NCBI RefSeq assembly: GCF_910592395.1
Contig: NC_088310.1
Coordinates: forward strand, 12,347,501 to 12,411,500
Length of the DNA stretch: 64,000 nt
Reading direction: 5' to 3'
Source of the DNA: Lineus longissimus
Lineage: Eukaryota; Nemertea; Pilidiophora; Heteronemertea; Lineidae
The notes under the pieces are model-generated. The model was not told the DNA's origin and did no database searches. It worked only from the letters and a program-made list of their open reading frames with translations. Within the stretch, counting starts at the first letter, position 1; each line of letters opens with the position of its first letter. This document shows positions 43,028-54,999 of this stretch, piece after piece. The position numbers and the translations under genes were made by a program.

Positions 43028-44140
43028 TTTTTAGCTCACCTCTTAGCAGAGGTGAGCTTATCCCATACCGTGGCGTCCGTCGTCGTCGTCGTCGTCGTCC
43101 GTCGTCCGTTAGCAGGGCACGTTTCGTAACTGTTAGAGCTATTGAGTTGAAACTTGGTACACATGTACCCTTATGTAATGACACCTTGGAGACCAAGTTT
43201 CGGTCCGATTCGTTTCATGGTTTGGCCACCAGGGGGCCAAACGTTAAAAGTGAAAATATGCAATATCTCCCTTAATAGTAGTCGGGATATTTTGAAAAAA
43301 AATATGGTAGGTACTTCTAGCAAAGGTGCATCATATATCCTCCGGGTTTTTGATTTGACCTCCTTTTCAAGGTCACAGAGGTCAAATGGTGTAAATTGGC
43401 CATTAGGATGTAACAATGGCACGTTTCTAAACTGCAATGACTATTGATACCAAATTTTATACACATTTACCCCTTAGTCAGGTGATCTCAGGGACCAAAG
43501 TTTGGTCCAATATGATTCACCACTTGACCACCAGGTGGCAAAATCAAAAAACCTTAAAAATGTGATTATTCCTTAACTTCTTGCCCGATTGCCACCAATT
43601 TGATATCATGGGTACATCTAACCACCATACAGTATATGTCACACAGGTTTTTAATTTGACCTTCTTGTCAAGGTCACAGAGGTCAAATGGCGTAAATTCG
43701 CCGTCCGGCCGTAACTATGGCACGTTTCTTAACTGCAATGACTATTGATCACAAATTAAGTACACATGTACCCCTTGGTCTGGTGATCTCAGGTACCAAA
43801 GTTTGGTGCGATCTGATTTGCCGTTTGGCCTCCAGGGAGGGGGCCAAATCCTAAATTCTTCAAAATGCCGTTATTTCTAGTAATGACTTGCCCGATTGGC
43901 ACCAATTTTATATCAAAGGTACATCTAATTCTAACAACCATTCAATGTGTCACCCGGGTCTTCTTTGATTTGACCTACTTTTCAAGGTCACAGAGGTCGA
44001 ATGTACTGTAAATTGGCCATTTTGGGGAAATTGTAATTGCTTGGACCTACATCAAACCTAACACTACATGACACAATACCATGCTCTTTATTCATCTTTC
44101 CTCCACATGAGGTGAGCACAATGGCCCTGGCCATTTCATT
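43028..44140 (+). repeat. Hairpin-headed repeat, copy 3, in gene C
   Basis: It begins TTTTTAGCTCACCTCTTAGC and its AGAGGTGAGCT arm forms a hairpin. Then come (GTC)n and CCGTCGTCCGT near 43,077-43,108, GCAGGGCACGTTTCGTAACTG and the sub-repeated body, ending like copy 2 with GAGGTGAGCACAATGGCC. The ends GAGGTGAGC at head and tail are related. Confidence 0.8.
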
Positions 44141-44952
44141 ACCCTTGCGACGAAGATCTGACGCACGGGTTTGGATTCGTTCCCACTGCCGCCTGATGGT
44201 ACCGGAATGATGTACTTGCTTTAAGTTGAACAAGCGCTGCACCAAAACTGAGCACTGTTCATTACTGAGTCCCCTAACTCCGGCAAATTTGATAAGATCC
44301 AGAATGTGACCAATGGTTATATATAATGTTCCCTGATAAACCTCATTTGAATTTAAGAGCCAGTCTTCCGATAGGCCAGCGTCATTACACAGATGACCAA
44401 CAGTTTGAGTTTGTAATGGTCCAGGGATGCCAGTCAGGTCTGCGTACTGCTGCTTGTTAAAAGCCTTGCTCACATGCCGTTTGATGAGGCGAGTGAAGGA
44501 TGCCAGCTTATCTGGTATCCTCAAATCGAACAACTCGATGATTCGTGGCATGTCATATTAATGGTGAAGAGTGTCAGACGCATCGATTTTGTCAAAGATG
44601 AGAGCAAAGAAAGCAACATTTGGTGTCCTCTTTTGAAATATATCTAGCATGCCCGGCTGTTTGGAATCTGAAATCAAAGCAAGGAAAAATTACTAAAAGC
44701 TAACAATACCAGGCCTTTATTCATCCCAAGGGCCGTACATCATCAACAATAGGGTATACATGTGTAAAGGCTCAACTTTATTAAACAAAGTATGACTCAG
44801 TAACATCAGTACTCCAGTAGTAGGCAGATTGATTGAATATATCCCTGACATCTCAAATAAGTGTAGTCAGTTTATCCCATCATGTTCTGAATGAAAAGTG
44901 GCAATGGCTAGTCTTGTTGTTAAAAAGGCACTTGCGTGTGGAACCAGTTTAG

Positions 44953-45662
44953 CCCTTTCGCTGCGCCGCTCAAAATTATTTCAATATTGATTCCTTGCTG
45001 CCCCCAAAATACTGTAAAAGCCAATTTTAACATAGGTAACTTTGAGGCCAATATACAACCTGAAGGAGAAGAGATAGAGCTTTGGACTATTGGAAAAGGT
45101 TGTTGGGGACAGCATTGACTTTCAAATTATGCATTTGTCAATCACCTGAAATTATGTTAATTAACTAAATAACGCTAATTAGTATTAATCAACGAGGAGA
45201 AAAACACCATTTTTCATCTTGACCCAGGCTATCACTATCATCCCCCTCGGACCCTGAATCATGCACACTTTCAATCCCCATGCACGCTGTGTACATCGGC
45301 ATTATGTTCAGAATCATAACCACTAATCAGACTCGTCTTCTAACGCCTCGAATTCACTATTTCATCAATTATTGATTCTGCAGTTCGTCGAACACGTGAC
45401 TGAGGCATTTAAATTTGTTTACAAAACTTTGGACTCAAAATATCGCCTAAACTTTGAATAAAAACACCGAAGTTTTCACCAAGAAATCGGAAGTTCTAGA
45501 GGTAAACAACATGGCAGGACACCTAGCGACAAGTTACTGTACTAATTTGCTATTGAAAACATCGTCTGATTCAGGTCTCTCCCAAGTCGCAGTTCTGCGT
45601 ACATCCGCACAGATCGGAAAATTTTTTTGGTCGCAAAAATGCGTACATCCGCAGCGAAAGGG
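44953..45662. mobile_element. piggyBac-like MITE, TTAG duplication
   Basis: Ends CCCTTTCGCTGCG and CGCAGCGAAAGGG form 13 bp perfect TIRs, with TTAG directly outside both (44,949-44,952; 45,663-45,666). CCC termini and a TTAA-like 4 bp site fit piggyBac; TTAG would be a variant target. 710 bp, no transposase ORF. It lies in a gene C intron. Confidence 0.75.
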
Positions 45663-46297
45663 TTAGAGCAGTCGTTAAGAGAGAGCTACAATAGTTTCCA
45701 GGTGAATACAGATGGCAGGATTGAAATCATACCTGAATACAATAATTATCATCCAAGTTTCATTTTTGTAACATCCATTTACTTCAGGATACCGGTACTC
45801 TAGATTAGTGACCTACATGTACTTACCCTTCAGACAAGAAATAACATCATTTTTTTCTTTTTCTTGCCATCCACTGATCTCCAACAACTTCAACTTCCGA
45901 GCATCTGCATCCACATCTACACTGGGCTGCGGCAGATCCACCCTGCAATCAACAAGACCACAGAAGACATGTATATGATTTACCATATCTTTTTGATGTT
46001 GTCGATTATAATGAGATACAGAACACTTTCACTTTCAGGGTTCATGCACAAGCCTCATAATTATTTCCAGGACAGGGGTACTATACTGGCATCAGGAGGA
46101 ATCACCACTTTCCAACTTGCAGCACAGAGCTAGAGTACTTGTATACATTTGTACATGTTTCTCCCTATTTAAAAAACAGGGAGTCCTGCCAATATTTTCA
46201 GAGACAGAAAGCCCTCACATTCTTACCTGGTAATAATCCGGCGAGGCATTTTCACGATTAATCTTGCTTCTATATCAGGCCCAGGCACTTTTAGAAT

Positions 46298-47290
46298 CTG
46301 AAACATAAACAAATTCAGATTCAATTGCAAAGTTGTAAAATAAACTGGCTTTGAAAGGGTTAATGTGAACTTCACTGAATGTACTGAAGAGGGGGTACGC
46401 TCGCAGGAAGGAATAGCCGCTACGTCAACCGCGCGTGGACGGGACAATGCACAGCGCGCGTCATACACTGTCATAGGTATTTTGTATGGAAGATACACAC
46501 ACCCTCTGAACTCAACAGTCTGCAAAAACAGCCGAATTTATAGCGTTTCTTACAGTAATAATCCAACAAATTCACCTTCTAATGGTAGGGCAGAACATGT
46601 ACTGATGATACAATGCGGATTATTTTGTTTATGAGGCGTACACGGCTCGTAATCAATGCAGAGATTCGCGAGTCACTTTCAAATCGGCGTTGGCTTCGTC
46701 AACCGACGCCATCTTGGAACAAATTGTAAACAGCGGCAGGGGAGGGGTAGAACTTTATCAATTTTGGTGGTGTCCTCAGCATTTTCATCAAAAACTACTC
46801 TCATGTCTAAAATCTACGTGAATTTATCTTTCCTACAATGCCTGCCGTTTTTGGATCGCCATCATGTACTGAAGGTAATTGACGAAACTTACGGAACTTT
46901 CGACACCTCTCCTCGGGCTTTGAAAAATAATTTATTCGGCAGCCGTGACGTCAGTCTTTGGGATTCCCCCTTCAAAATAAGGTCTCCTCCATGGGGATAA
47001 CCATTCGGGGACAAGGTCGGAAATAGCTCTGAATTTGGGGTTTCCCGAAATTTTGTCAACAAAAATGGCGCCGCGGCGATATTTGAAACGTCGTCAGTCC
47101 GGTCAGTCCAACATACGGGACCATTCTTTGCAGGACTTCGGGCATTTCGTTGGTTGTTTTTGGAAGTAACAACAAGAAAGGTATAAGAAGAAGAATTTTA
47201 TTGAGAATTGGAAAGTTTTCTGACATGATTAACGGTATTTATTTGCCTCAGAATTACTTTGATTTTTGCACTTGTCCAGTGCATTCGCCG
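46298..47290. other. CpG-richer region between gene C and the Helitron
   Basis: Near 46,708 a minus-strand ATG in good context (MASVDEANADLK) follows GC-rich sequence and could be a gene C start, with a weak GTGACT donor. On the plus strand near 46,831, MPAVFGSPSCTE ends at GTAATT. AATAAA on the minus strand near 47,196 could end the Helitron transcript. None is proven. Confidence 0.3.
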
Positions 47291-47329
47291 GCATCAGTTG
47301 ACGAATGATGACATCACTGAACTCCCTAG

Positions 47330-50300
47330 CTTAGAGAGCATTAGCGGGAACCATGGAGGCTTCGTCAATAATGAAGAGGGAGATAGAGCGTAGGTACTGT
47401 GCATGTTTTGAAGCGGGTGACACATGGCAGGTGCTATTGTCAAGGACTGGCACGGGTAGTTTGAAAAGGCTGTGAACGGTCCTTCCACCTGAGAGGAGTG
47501 TAGCTGCTATACCTGTCCAAGCGGATGATGCAACATGAACGTTTCTACTATGACAACATGATATCAGGGCATTGTAGACTGTTGTTTTACCGCTGCCTCC
47601 TGGGCCATCCAAGAAGTAGGCTCGAGGGCACTGATTCTGTCCTTGGTGTAGGTTTTCCAGGCTCTGTAAAACAATGTTGACTAATGTTGTCTGCTGAGGA
47701 TTGAGTCTTTCTAGTTGGCGGTTTGCTTCCTCTGTTTCGTGGGCGATATCGATAATGTCATCGTGAATGGTCTGAAGATATAATCCGGAGGTATTTCTGG
47801 TAAACCAAGGTTGGCTGTGCTTGTACCATGTTGCTGTAGGATGTTGTTGATGTCAATCAGAGCCAATTGTGTGGCTACGTCTTGAGTGTGGTTTTTGTGG
47901 ATGTAGTCCTCAATGAGGTTCTCTTGGTGCTTTTCCCACAGATTTTGTGGATTTGTTTGAGTGCAGTAAATGCAGATGGTGGCGAAAAGTTGGCGCAATT
48001 GATAGGGCATCTGGAAAACTGCAGCCTCTGTTAGGGCATTGTCCCATTCATCATCTTCAATGAGGAGGTTTCTGAGGAGACATGCTTCTTTGAATGTGCA
48101 AACCTGTTTGCCGTCGATGGTCCTGAGGTCCTCAAATGATGTGGGCCCTGGAACGTGGAGGAGTAGCAGGCGAAGACAGTAGCGTTCAATGTCTTTTGGA
48201 CTGGCTGAATAGATTCTACCAATTGTGGTTTCCGCTCCTTTTTTCCTAGCGTTCCATTCGCGTTTTGTTTTATCGAAGACGTAGTTGTTAGGGAATTGTT
48301 GGTAGCATAAATTGGTGTGATCTGTTTGGTTCCTCTTGAAGTAAGCTGTTAGCATGGTATCTTTCCTAGAAGCGGACAGGGCTGCAGCCTCGTGTTGTCC
48401 GCTGGTGAAGTACACTGGTTGGTTGTTAGGGAGATGTAAAGCTAGTCGGATGATGGCGTGTGACTGCTTATGTAATTTGTACTCGGCTAATCTCCAGTAT
48501 GCCTCTGGGGCGCTAATGTACCTGGCATCAATGAAGGTGGATACTTCATCGTGGTTCAATTGGTTGGTTTCCTGGAAGTAGATGTTGGCACAGTCGTGTC
48601 CTTTGTAGACGTACTTGAATAAGTATTTGACGCTTTTGATGGTGGTGCATGCCTCCAAGTTGATGTGGGCTTGGTATTTCAGAGTGAGGTATGGGTTGTA
48701 CGGAACAATCCATCTGTTGTCTATTTCAGTTTGTCGTATCATGATTGTGTGGCCATTGTCTCTGCGTCTGTAGTGGGGATATCCATCTGCGGCAAGAATA
48801 GTAGTGTCCCTAAATTGCTTGGGATAGTCCTTAGTGCATTTATCATCTACCATGCACGGTGAACGTCTGTTTAGGATGCCACATGGACCATGAACCATTG
48901 TGGCTTGCACGACTTCAAACAATTGGGGATAGAGTGTCTTATCGGGAATTTCAGCGCTGATGATGGTGTCGATATCAGATGGATCTCTCTATTTCCTTTG
49001 TTCATTTAAGATGAGCAGGAGGTGGCAGTGGGGAAGGCCTCTTTTCTGAAATTCGATGACATATATGAAGGCTGCAGGCTTTCCGAGGACATGTTTGTTG
49101 CGGATATCATGCAATAACTGCTTCAAGTGTTGTTGGAAGACTCGGGCGACAATGTCTGGACGATCTTGGGCTTGTTGGCCGGGTTTCAGGGCATGTTGTA
49201 TGTCTTTGCACCTGGGGTTGCACGTGAACGTCAGGAACAGATCAGGTTTGCCGTATTTTGAGACGATAGCCATGGCGTCTTGGTAATGTTGCTGCATAGC
49301 GCGTGGGGAGCCTTGGAATGAAGATGGGAGGATGACAATTTTGCCAGGATTGTAGTGTTGAAGTGATGCTTGTTGGTTGATGTGATCCATCAGTCCCTGG
49401 TACATCTCCACGCGAAGTTCACTTTGTTTCGTACGTATGTACTGTAGTCTTCCTGATTCTACTCGAATGTAGGCATCCACAATGTATTGCTGGAACAATT
49501 TGCCCCCATAGAATAACGGGGAGAAAGTGGTACGAATAGCGAGACGATGAGCGTTAAACTGCAGACAGGTTAGGTTGTGTCTTTTGGTGGTGCTGTGTTG
49601 GGGGGCATGTTCCATGTTGCATTGCCAACCCAATTCGCCGTACGGGAAGAAGAGAGGGTAAACCATTGGATCTATGTTAGATGACATATACGATATCTGC
49701 GTGGGTGGATGATCTTTCGGATGTATGGCGATGTCTCTATTTTGTGGTGGTGCACCGTCTTGCGATGAAAAGATGACTGCGACCTCATCATGTTTGGGAT
49801 CGTTGTAGCGTCTTTGGTCAGGGCCTCTGAGTATATCATGCATGGTAACCTTTGACACTGGGGTGTTATTCTGTGCTGCTGCTTGTTGTTGTTGTTGCTC
49901 GACTTGATGCATGTGCTTGTATGCAGCCACGTAGGGATTCGTTTTCTCCAGAATTGTCGAGAGGGTGGTCATGATGTCTTGTCTGCACTGTTCATTTGGT
50001 GGTTGCTGCATTCTTGCATTTAGGGTCTGACTGGCTTCCATTATGTATAACTGGCTGTAACTTGGCGCAGCACCATCTGGTGGGTGAAGAGAACCGGACC
50101 TGTGGTATATTTGGCCATGTATTCGAAAGGTATATGGCCCACGTCCTGGTGGAGAAGCCATTTTTGCTCCGAAAGATGCAAAGGCCATTGAACTATTGTA
50201 TTGTCTTATGTTACTTTGGAAGTTATGGGCCTGGGGTGAGATTCCTGTATGTAGATTCATGAGTTCTAGAGGACAGGGTCCAAGGGGAGGCAGAGTCACT

Positions 50301-50620
50301 TTGCCTTTGTGGCAGCAGTTTTGACTTTCACCTTTGAATTGCAAGGCATCGCAGAATGGACAGTTTGTAGTGAATGTTCCAACAGAGAAAGGTTCAACCA
50401 GGGGTGGGAATCTGCGGGCGAGGAACTGGATTGGCATGTGGGGATGTGGCTGTGCCCTTTGTTGGCGCCTGTAGTTATCCATGTATTCTGCATTGCTGCG
50501 CTGTTGATGGAGACGGTCCTCGTCTGTTGTCTCACTTTCCCTAAGGAGGCGTCGCTGCTTGTTTTTGTCTTTGGTGGACGGGGATCTACCGGGAATAATG
50601 GTGGAGCGTCTCTTTGGCAT
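47330..50620 (-). pseudogene. Helitron Rep/helicase, broken and truncated
   Basis: ATG at 50,620 (MPKRRSTIIPG). The N-terminus has a zinc-like C-x2-C...C (NCPFCDAL, CCHKG). The Rep nuclease carries FLTFTCNP, the HUH pair in GLPHCHLLL and the two-tyrosine motif KYLFKYVYKG, then DARYISAPEAYWRL. The helicase starts with Walker A, DGPGGSGKTTVYNAL, plus GIAATLLSGGRTVHSLF and LFIIDEASMV, and then ends. Breaks: TAG at 48,989-48,991 inside Rep, a frameshift near 47,765 before the helicase, and loss of most of the helicase after IDEASMV. I did not find the TC...CTRR ends or the 3' hairpin. It would have moved by rolling-circle replication. Confidence 0.9.
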
Positions 50621-51106
50621 CGTTGGGTAATTTAGGGCTGGAAATGGGGGAAATGGGGAACATAAGGAAAGTGCCTCGGGCAATTGCACATGTATTTAAG
50701 CGAGAGCTGCCTTGTTGTTTGCTGTAGTGAAATTAGTGTTTTTTTCCTGTGTGTGCTTGAGTGAGAATGAAGGCATACATTGAGAATTGATTGTAAAGGA
50801 TGTTGTGAGGAAAACAAAAAGGCAGCTCTGTATCAAAAGAATAAGGCATGATAATATAATTGATAGGTCATTTATATAAAAATCAGGAAGATCAGCAGAG
50901 GTATTTGTTGGACAGCAGTATTGACGAAGATGCATTATGACTGGACAGCAGTTTTCAAATATGACTAATACAATCATTCCCTATGAAATATTAGTGCATG
51001 TAATGTCAGATTTGCACAGATCAGTGACAGCAGCAGTCTTATAGGCGGAGTAAACAGGGCATTTTTAGTTTAATGTCTCGACTGCATGTTGCTGTGGGAT
51101 CCAGCT
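50621..51106. other. Intergenic, nothing supported
   Basis: This lies between the Helitron start and gene E's last exon. Only short AT-rich runs and chance ORFs are visible. Confidence 0.4.
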
Positions 51107-51692
51107 CTACTCGTTTTTAGTGGGTTCTTCTGGACCTGAGTTTATTATGGCCATTGCCTCATGCTCTGTCACAGATTCTTCAGTATCACCAGCAGGCGTT
51201 GCTTCCTTGGGGGCGTTATCATGGTTATTTGTTGACTTGACATCATCGTCATTGTCTTCAGTGGCAAGTGGTTGACCATCACATTTGACAATTTCGCCAT
51301 TGATTTGGTCAACTGATCATGAGTTATTACCTGTGGCTGCCTCATCACTGTTGCTCGTGTCAACTTTCATTTTCTTGGGAGTTGATGTCGGATCAAAGCT
51401 GGTGTCACTACTGAGCAAAGCGGAGTCATCAAGGTCACTGTCACCATCGAAGGGGTGAAATGGGTGTGGAGGTGTTTGAACTTCTTGTAGTGGACGTTTC
51501 AATGGCGATGACAGAAATAGTTGAAAAGTGCCTTTTGATGGCGAGGCGATTGCTGCAGGTTTCACAGGTTTTACCGGTGTGAAGGACGATTTGTAGTTTT
51601 TTCCTGCTCTTTCACGTTGAATTTTAAAATCTTGATACAGGGACAACCTCAAACTTTTCGATTTGCTGATGACTCGTTCGAAGGAGACCTCC
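51107..51692 (-). pseudogene. Gene E, probable last exon
   Basis: Open from 51,692 (NMEVSFERVISKSKSLRLSL) through basic and Pro/Ser-rich text to an acidic end (EAMAIINSGPEEPTKNE). One TGA near 51,319 interrupts it between TGNNS and SVDQINGE. It is low-complexity and probably disordered. It directly abuts LINE-2's 3' end, so its original splice acceptor may have been displaced. No family is recognised. Confidence 0.4.
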
Positions 51693-51699
51693 ATGTTCT

Positions 51700-54606
51700 T
51701 CCTTTATTTATTTATTATAGTGACAAGTATACAGTCATAATATATGTACAGATATCTAGAAATTAACTTAAGTACACCCAGCCCTCCTGGGCTTATTTGT
51801 CACTTCGAACTAAAAAATACATAATAGTTTTTAGGTGTCCAAAACAAATAGAAAAAGTACACAATATGACGGTGAAAAATAAATAAATAATAATAATTAA
51901 TTACCACCTTTGTTTAAACAAGAGTAAAAGAAACAGCACCCACCCCAAAATATATCTCTCAGGCAGGGAAAGTACGGACCGACCTTCTGTTTATTTAAAC
52001 AAAATATCAGTCCGCACCCTCCACGCCCGAGAAACAAACTTTGAGGTTTGTGTTTGCCTATTGGTGCAACAAAAAATTAACTTGGCCTCCTCGGACATTG
52101 CTACAGATTCACGATGTGAAATACTAATAGAATTGAAAAAAGTAGCCCTCAATTCGTTAAATCGAGGGCAGGAACATAAAAAGTGCTGCTCATCTTCACA
52201 TGTGTTTAAATTACAAAGTTTACAAATTCGAAGTGCAGGTGGCGTGCCACTGAAACGACCCGTTTCTATTTCCAGGGGGAGTACCCCACACCGAAATTGT
52301 GCAAATAAAGAACGCTGGTATCGCGTTACAAATGAAAATACATAAGGTTCCGTTTGAAATAAGTGCTTGAACTTTACGTAAGTCCTCAACTTGGGTTTTG
52401 TTCCTAATGATTGCTCCCAAGTCTCGGAGTGCAACATTCTGATCCGATCCTTAACCTCCGCAAGATTACACGATGTCGGTCTATTACTATCAACAAGATG
52501 ACCCATATCAAAGTTAGCCAGAATTGATCTCACTTGGGAACACCAATTGGCATTATCGTGACTACGCCTCAGGTCCTCCCTGAAGACATCCCTCAGTATG
52601 CCTTCTCTATTGAGGCCACACAGCCGGTTCCAAAAAATAACAATCTTAATCCACCTTCTGTATCGACCCGGAATCCACCCAAAGTCCCCCTGGTACCCTA
52701 TGATCGGGGCCCGGGGTGGCAGTCCAAGGAAATAACGTATTGCGCGATTTTGTACAGTTTCAAGTTTCTCGAATGCTGCAAATCCCCATACTTCTGACCC
52801 ATAGTCTAGTATTGGGGCCACACCAGACTCAAATAACTTAGTGTACGTACTAAATCCTATGTCTCTGAACTCACGAAATTTGTGAATAATACCACCGAGG
52901 GCTCTGCCACCACTTTGGCTTAGCAGCTCTGCGTTTGAGTTCATTTCCAAAAACTCGTCAAAAGTTACCCCTAAGTATTTATATTTACTGACTAGTTTGA
53001 GGGGGATTTCATTTACTGAAAACTGGAATGCGGTTTGCCGCCGCCGCTTTTTTCTAAAGTGCATCACTTGTGATTTGTCCGCGTTAACCTTTAACCTCCA
53101 TTTGTTACACCAGGTACCAAGATGGGAAAGCATACATTGTAGATTCTCCTCGTTCTCGCTCAAAAGAATAATGTCGTCTGCGTAGAGAAGGCAACATATA
53201 TGTCGACCATCAATATTAAGACCTTTACCAAGCAAGTTTAACTCGTCTACCAAGTCATTCAAGAAAATATTGAAGAGAGTCGGAGAAAGCACATCGCCCT
53301 GCCTTACGCCTGTTGTAGTGTTAAACCATCCTGTGTAAGAGTTGTTAAGCTTCACACTGGATTGTGTACCTTGGAACAGGTTCCTTATCACTCGAAAAAT
53401 TTTACCATCAATGTTATATCGCAGGAGCTTAAACAGCATTAAGTCTCTATCCACCCAATCAAAAGCTTTTTGCATATCAACAAAGCATGCAAATGTCGGC
53501 AGGCCATCCTCTAGCCTATTTCTTACCAGAGAAGTTACAGTAAAGATATGATCTGTGCACGACCTTTTCTTACGAAAGCCATTTTGTTCATCGTTATACA
53601 AGTTGAGAAACTCCATATAATCCACAATTCTCCTGTTTAAAATTGAAGTAAAGACTTTATACACAGATGACAAGAGGCTTATCCCTCTGTAGTTCAACGG
53701 TACACATGGGTCTAGGCTTGCATTCTTAGGAATAGGAATAATTAGCGCTCTAGACCATACTGTCGGAAAGATGCCAGTGTCAAAAACACTATTAAAGAAG
53801 CGATATAAGGCTAGGGTGACTTCATCATTCTTCAGTGCCTCATTTGGAAGATTGTCTATGCCAGGGCTCTTATTACTTTTTGCACACAAAATTGCTTTTA
53901 TCACCTCGTCATGACTTATTTGGCCATTCACAAATTCATTCTCAACAAACTCTGGCTCTCTCATCTGGTCCTGAGCCTCTGTCATTTTCGCCTTAACCTG
54001 ATCGAAAAACCGAGTATCAAATTCCCGATTTGCCTCCTGTGGCCTGTTATATAGATTACAGTACGCATTCTGCCAACTATTTAACACAGAGTTTTTATCA
54101 CCAGTGAGCGTGCCGTTTTCATACACCTGTTCTGGCACACAATTCGTTTTACGGGGTCCTAATTTCTTTATCGACTCCCAGAATGCCTTTGGGTCCGATG
54201 TTTGAATCTCATCAATATCTATCAACTTACTCCTAGAGTACCTACGCTCAGTGATTCTCAACCGTCGGTCAAAATTAGACCGTGCTTCAAAGTACACCGC
54301 CCTTAAACGTTTAGCTTCGGCCCGGACCGGACACCTAACAAACGCCCGTTCCTTATTTACCAAGTCGGTCCATAAATCTGACAACTCATCGTTCCAAAAC
54401 GGTTTTGCACGTCTATAACGTTTCTTTGTTTTACGACCTATTCCTGATAACCGCAGATGAAAATCCATTTCGTGTAAAATAGTTTTACAGAACTGATCGT
54501 AAACCTCATCAACCCCTTCCTGGTTTCTTTGAGATTTACCTCGATGTATGACAGGTCTCTCACTGCACTGTGGTGAATTTTCTCGAGGTCTCAGGACAAT
54601 CAAAGG
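51700..54606 (-). mobile_element. LINE-2: 5'-truncated non-LTR retrotransposon
   Basis: The RT ORF (54,603-51,991) is followed by ~290 bp of 3' sequence ending in ATAATAAATAAATAAA on the minus strand (about 51,700-51,716). The endonuclease and ORF1 are missing. I did not find clear target duplications, so the right boundary is approximate. Its proteins differ from LINE-1's, so this is a second family. Confidence 0.85.
51991..54603 (-). CDS. LINE-2 reverse transcriptase (uninterrupted)
   Basis: 870 codons without a stop. A post-endonuclease linker (KPFWNDELSDLW) leads into RT: SNKSPGIDNLPNEAL, RALIIPIPKN, NYRGISLLSSVYKVF, QNGFRKKRSCTDHIF, FVDMQKAFDWVDR, GVRQGDVLSPTLFNIF and the catalytic LLYADDIILLSE, then YKYLGVTF. 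The C-terminus has the zinc motif CKLCNLNTCEDEQHFLC. The active-site acids are intact. An in-frame start further upstream cannot be excluded, and the original start was in the lost 5' part. It is a CR1/L2-like or related clade; a tree is needed. Confidence 0.93.
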   Translation of the reverse strand: MIVLRPRENSPQCSERPVIHRGKSQRNQEGVDEVYDQFCKTILHEMDFHLRLSGIGRKTKKRYRRAKPFWNDELSDLWTDLVNKERAFVRCPVRAEAKRLRAVYFEARSNFDRRLRITERRYSRSKLIDIDEIQTSDPKAFWESIKKLGPRKTNCVPEQVYENGTLTGDKNSVLNSWQNAYCNLYNRPQEANREFDTRFFDQVKAKMTEAQDQMREPEFVENEFVNGQISHDEVIKAILCAKSNKSPGIDNLPNEALKNDEVTLALYRFFNSVFDTGIFPTVWSRALIIPIPKNASLDPCVPLNYRGISLLSSVYKVFTSILNRRIVDYMEFLNLYNDEQNGFRKKRSCTDHIFTVTSLVRNRLEDGLPTFACFVDMQKAFDWVDRDLMLFKLLRYNIDGKIFRVIRNLFQGTQSSVKLNNSYTGWFNTTTGVRQGDVLSPTLFNIFLNDLVDELNLLGKGLNIDGRHICCLLYADDIILLSENEENLQCMLSHLGTWCNKWRLKVNADKSQVMHFRKKRRRQTAFQFSVNEIPLKLVSKYKYLGVTFDEFLEMNSNAELLSQSGGRALGGIIHKFREFRDIGFSTYTKLFESGVAPILDYGSEVWGFAAFEKLETVQNRAIRYFLGLPPRAPIIGYQGDFGWIPGRYRRWIKIVIFWNRLCGLNREGILRDVFREDLRRSHDNANWCSQVRSILANFDMGHLVDSNRPTSCNLAEVKDRIRMLHSETWEQSLGTKPKLRTYVKFKHLFQTEPYVFSFVTRYQRSLFAQFRCGVLPLEIETGRFSGTPPALRICKLCNLNTCEDEQHFLCSCPRFNELRATFFNSISISHRESVAMSEEAKLIFCCTNRQTQTSKFVSRAWRVRTDILFK

Positions 54607-54999
54607 ACATATCCTGGTAAATGATTGATATAACTCTTACATGTTGCTTTATGAACACAACAGAGCATTAAGAGAAAAACAAAAACTAGAGAGACAACGA
54701 ATTGTCCACTCCATTGCATAATTCTAGTTGAAGGAGTGTATAACAATCCTGGCTGCACACAAATCACAAGTCCTATGCACTTGGGCTTTGGCAAAATAAG
54801 AAACTGACTAGGATATTTACCTTCAAAGCTCACTGTATATTACAGCCATGTTGTTATGATGGTTACAAGATAGTTGGACCTGGATAGAGTTTCTACATAC
54901 CTGTATGTGCTTGCCTCGGAAGTTTCAGGCATAACAGTGCTTGACGATGCTGGCATTGGCCTGTCATGCCTGTGTAAATGAAACATACATGTATTTTCA

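Larger units (their letters stand above)
39306..46297 (-). pseudogene. Gene C: DDE-like gene related to gene B, interrupted by two repeats
   Basis: Exons on the minus strand: 46297-46227 (ILKVPGPD to RRIITR), 45943-45827 (VDLPQPSVD to NDVISCL), and a long exon from 44667 (KQPGMLDIFQKRTPN, MPRIIELFDL) that continues through two inserted repeats to 39,306. Core motifs are LPSRTTAQR, HSDGTT (~41,523), MSDRAPNE (~41,270), ASHKVDN and VESCFGLLDR (~40,305), in the same D-D-E order and spacing style as gene B. The end carries KLVAVAYAGGVWYLGQVV and finishes INNLYSLF. In-frame stops occur near 44,563, 41,283 and 41,192. The repeats sit at 43,028-44,140 and 41,745-42,672. It is a decayed relative of gene B. 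Confidence 0.7.
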
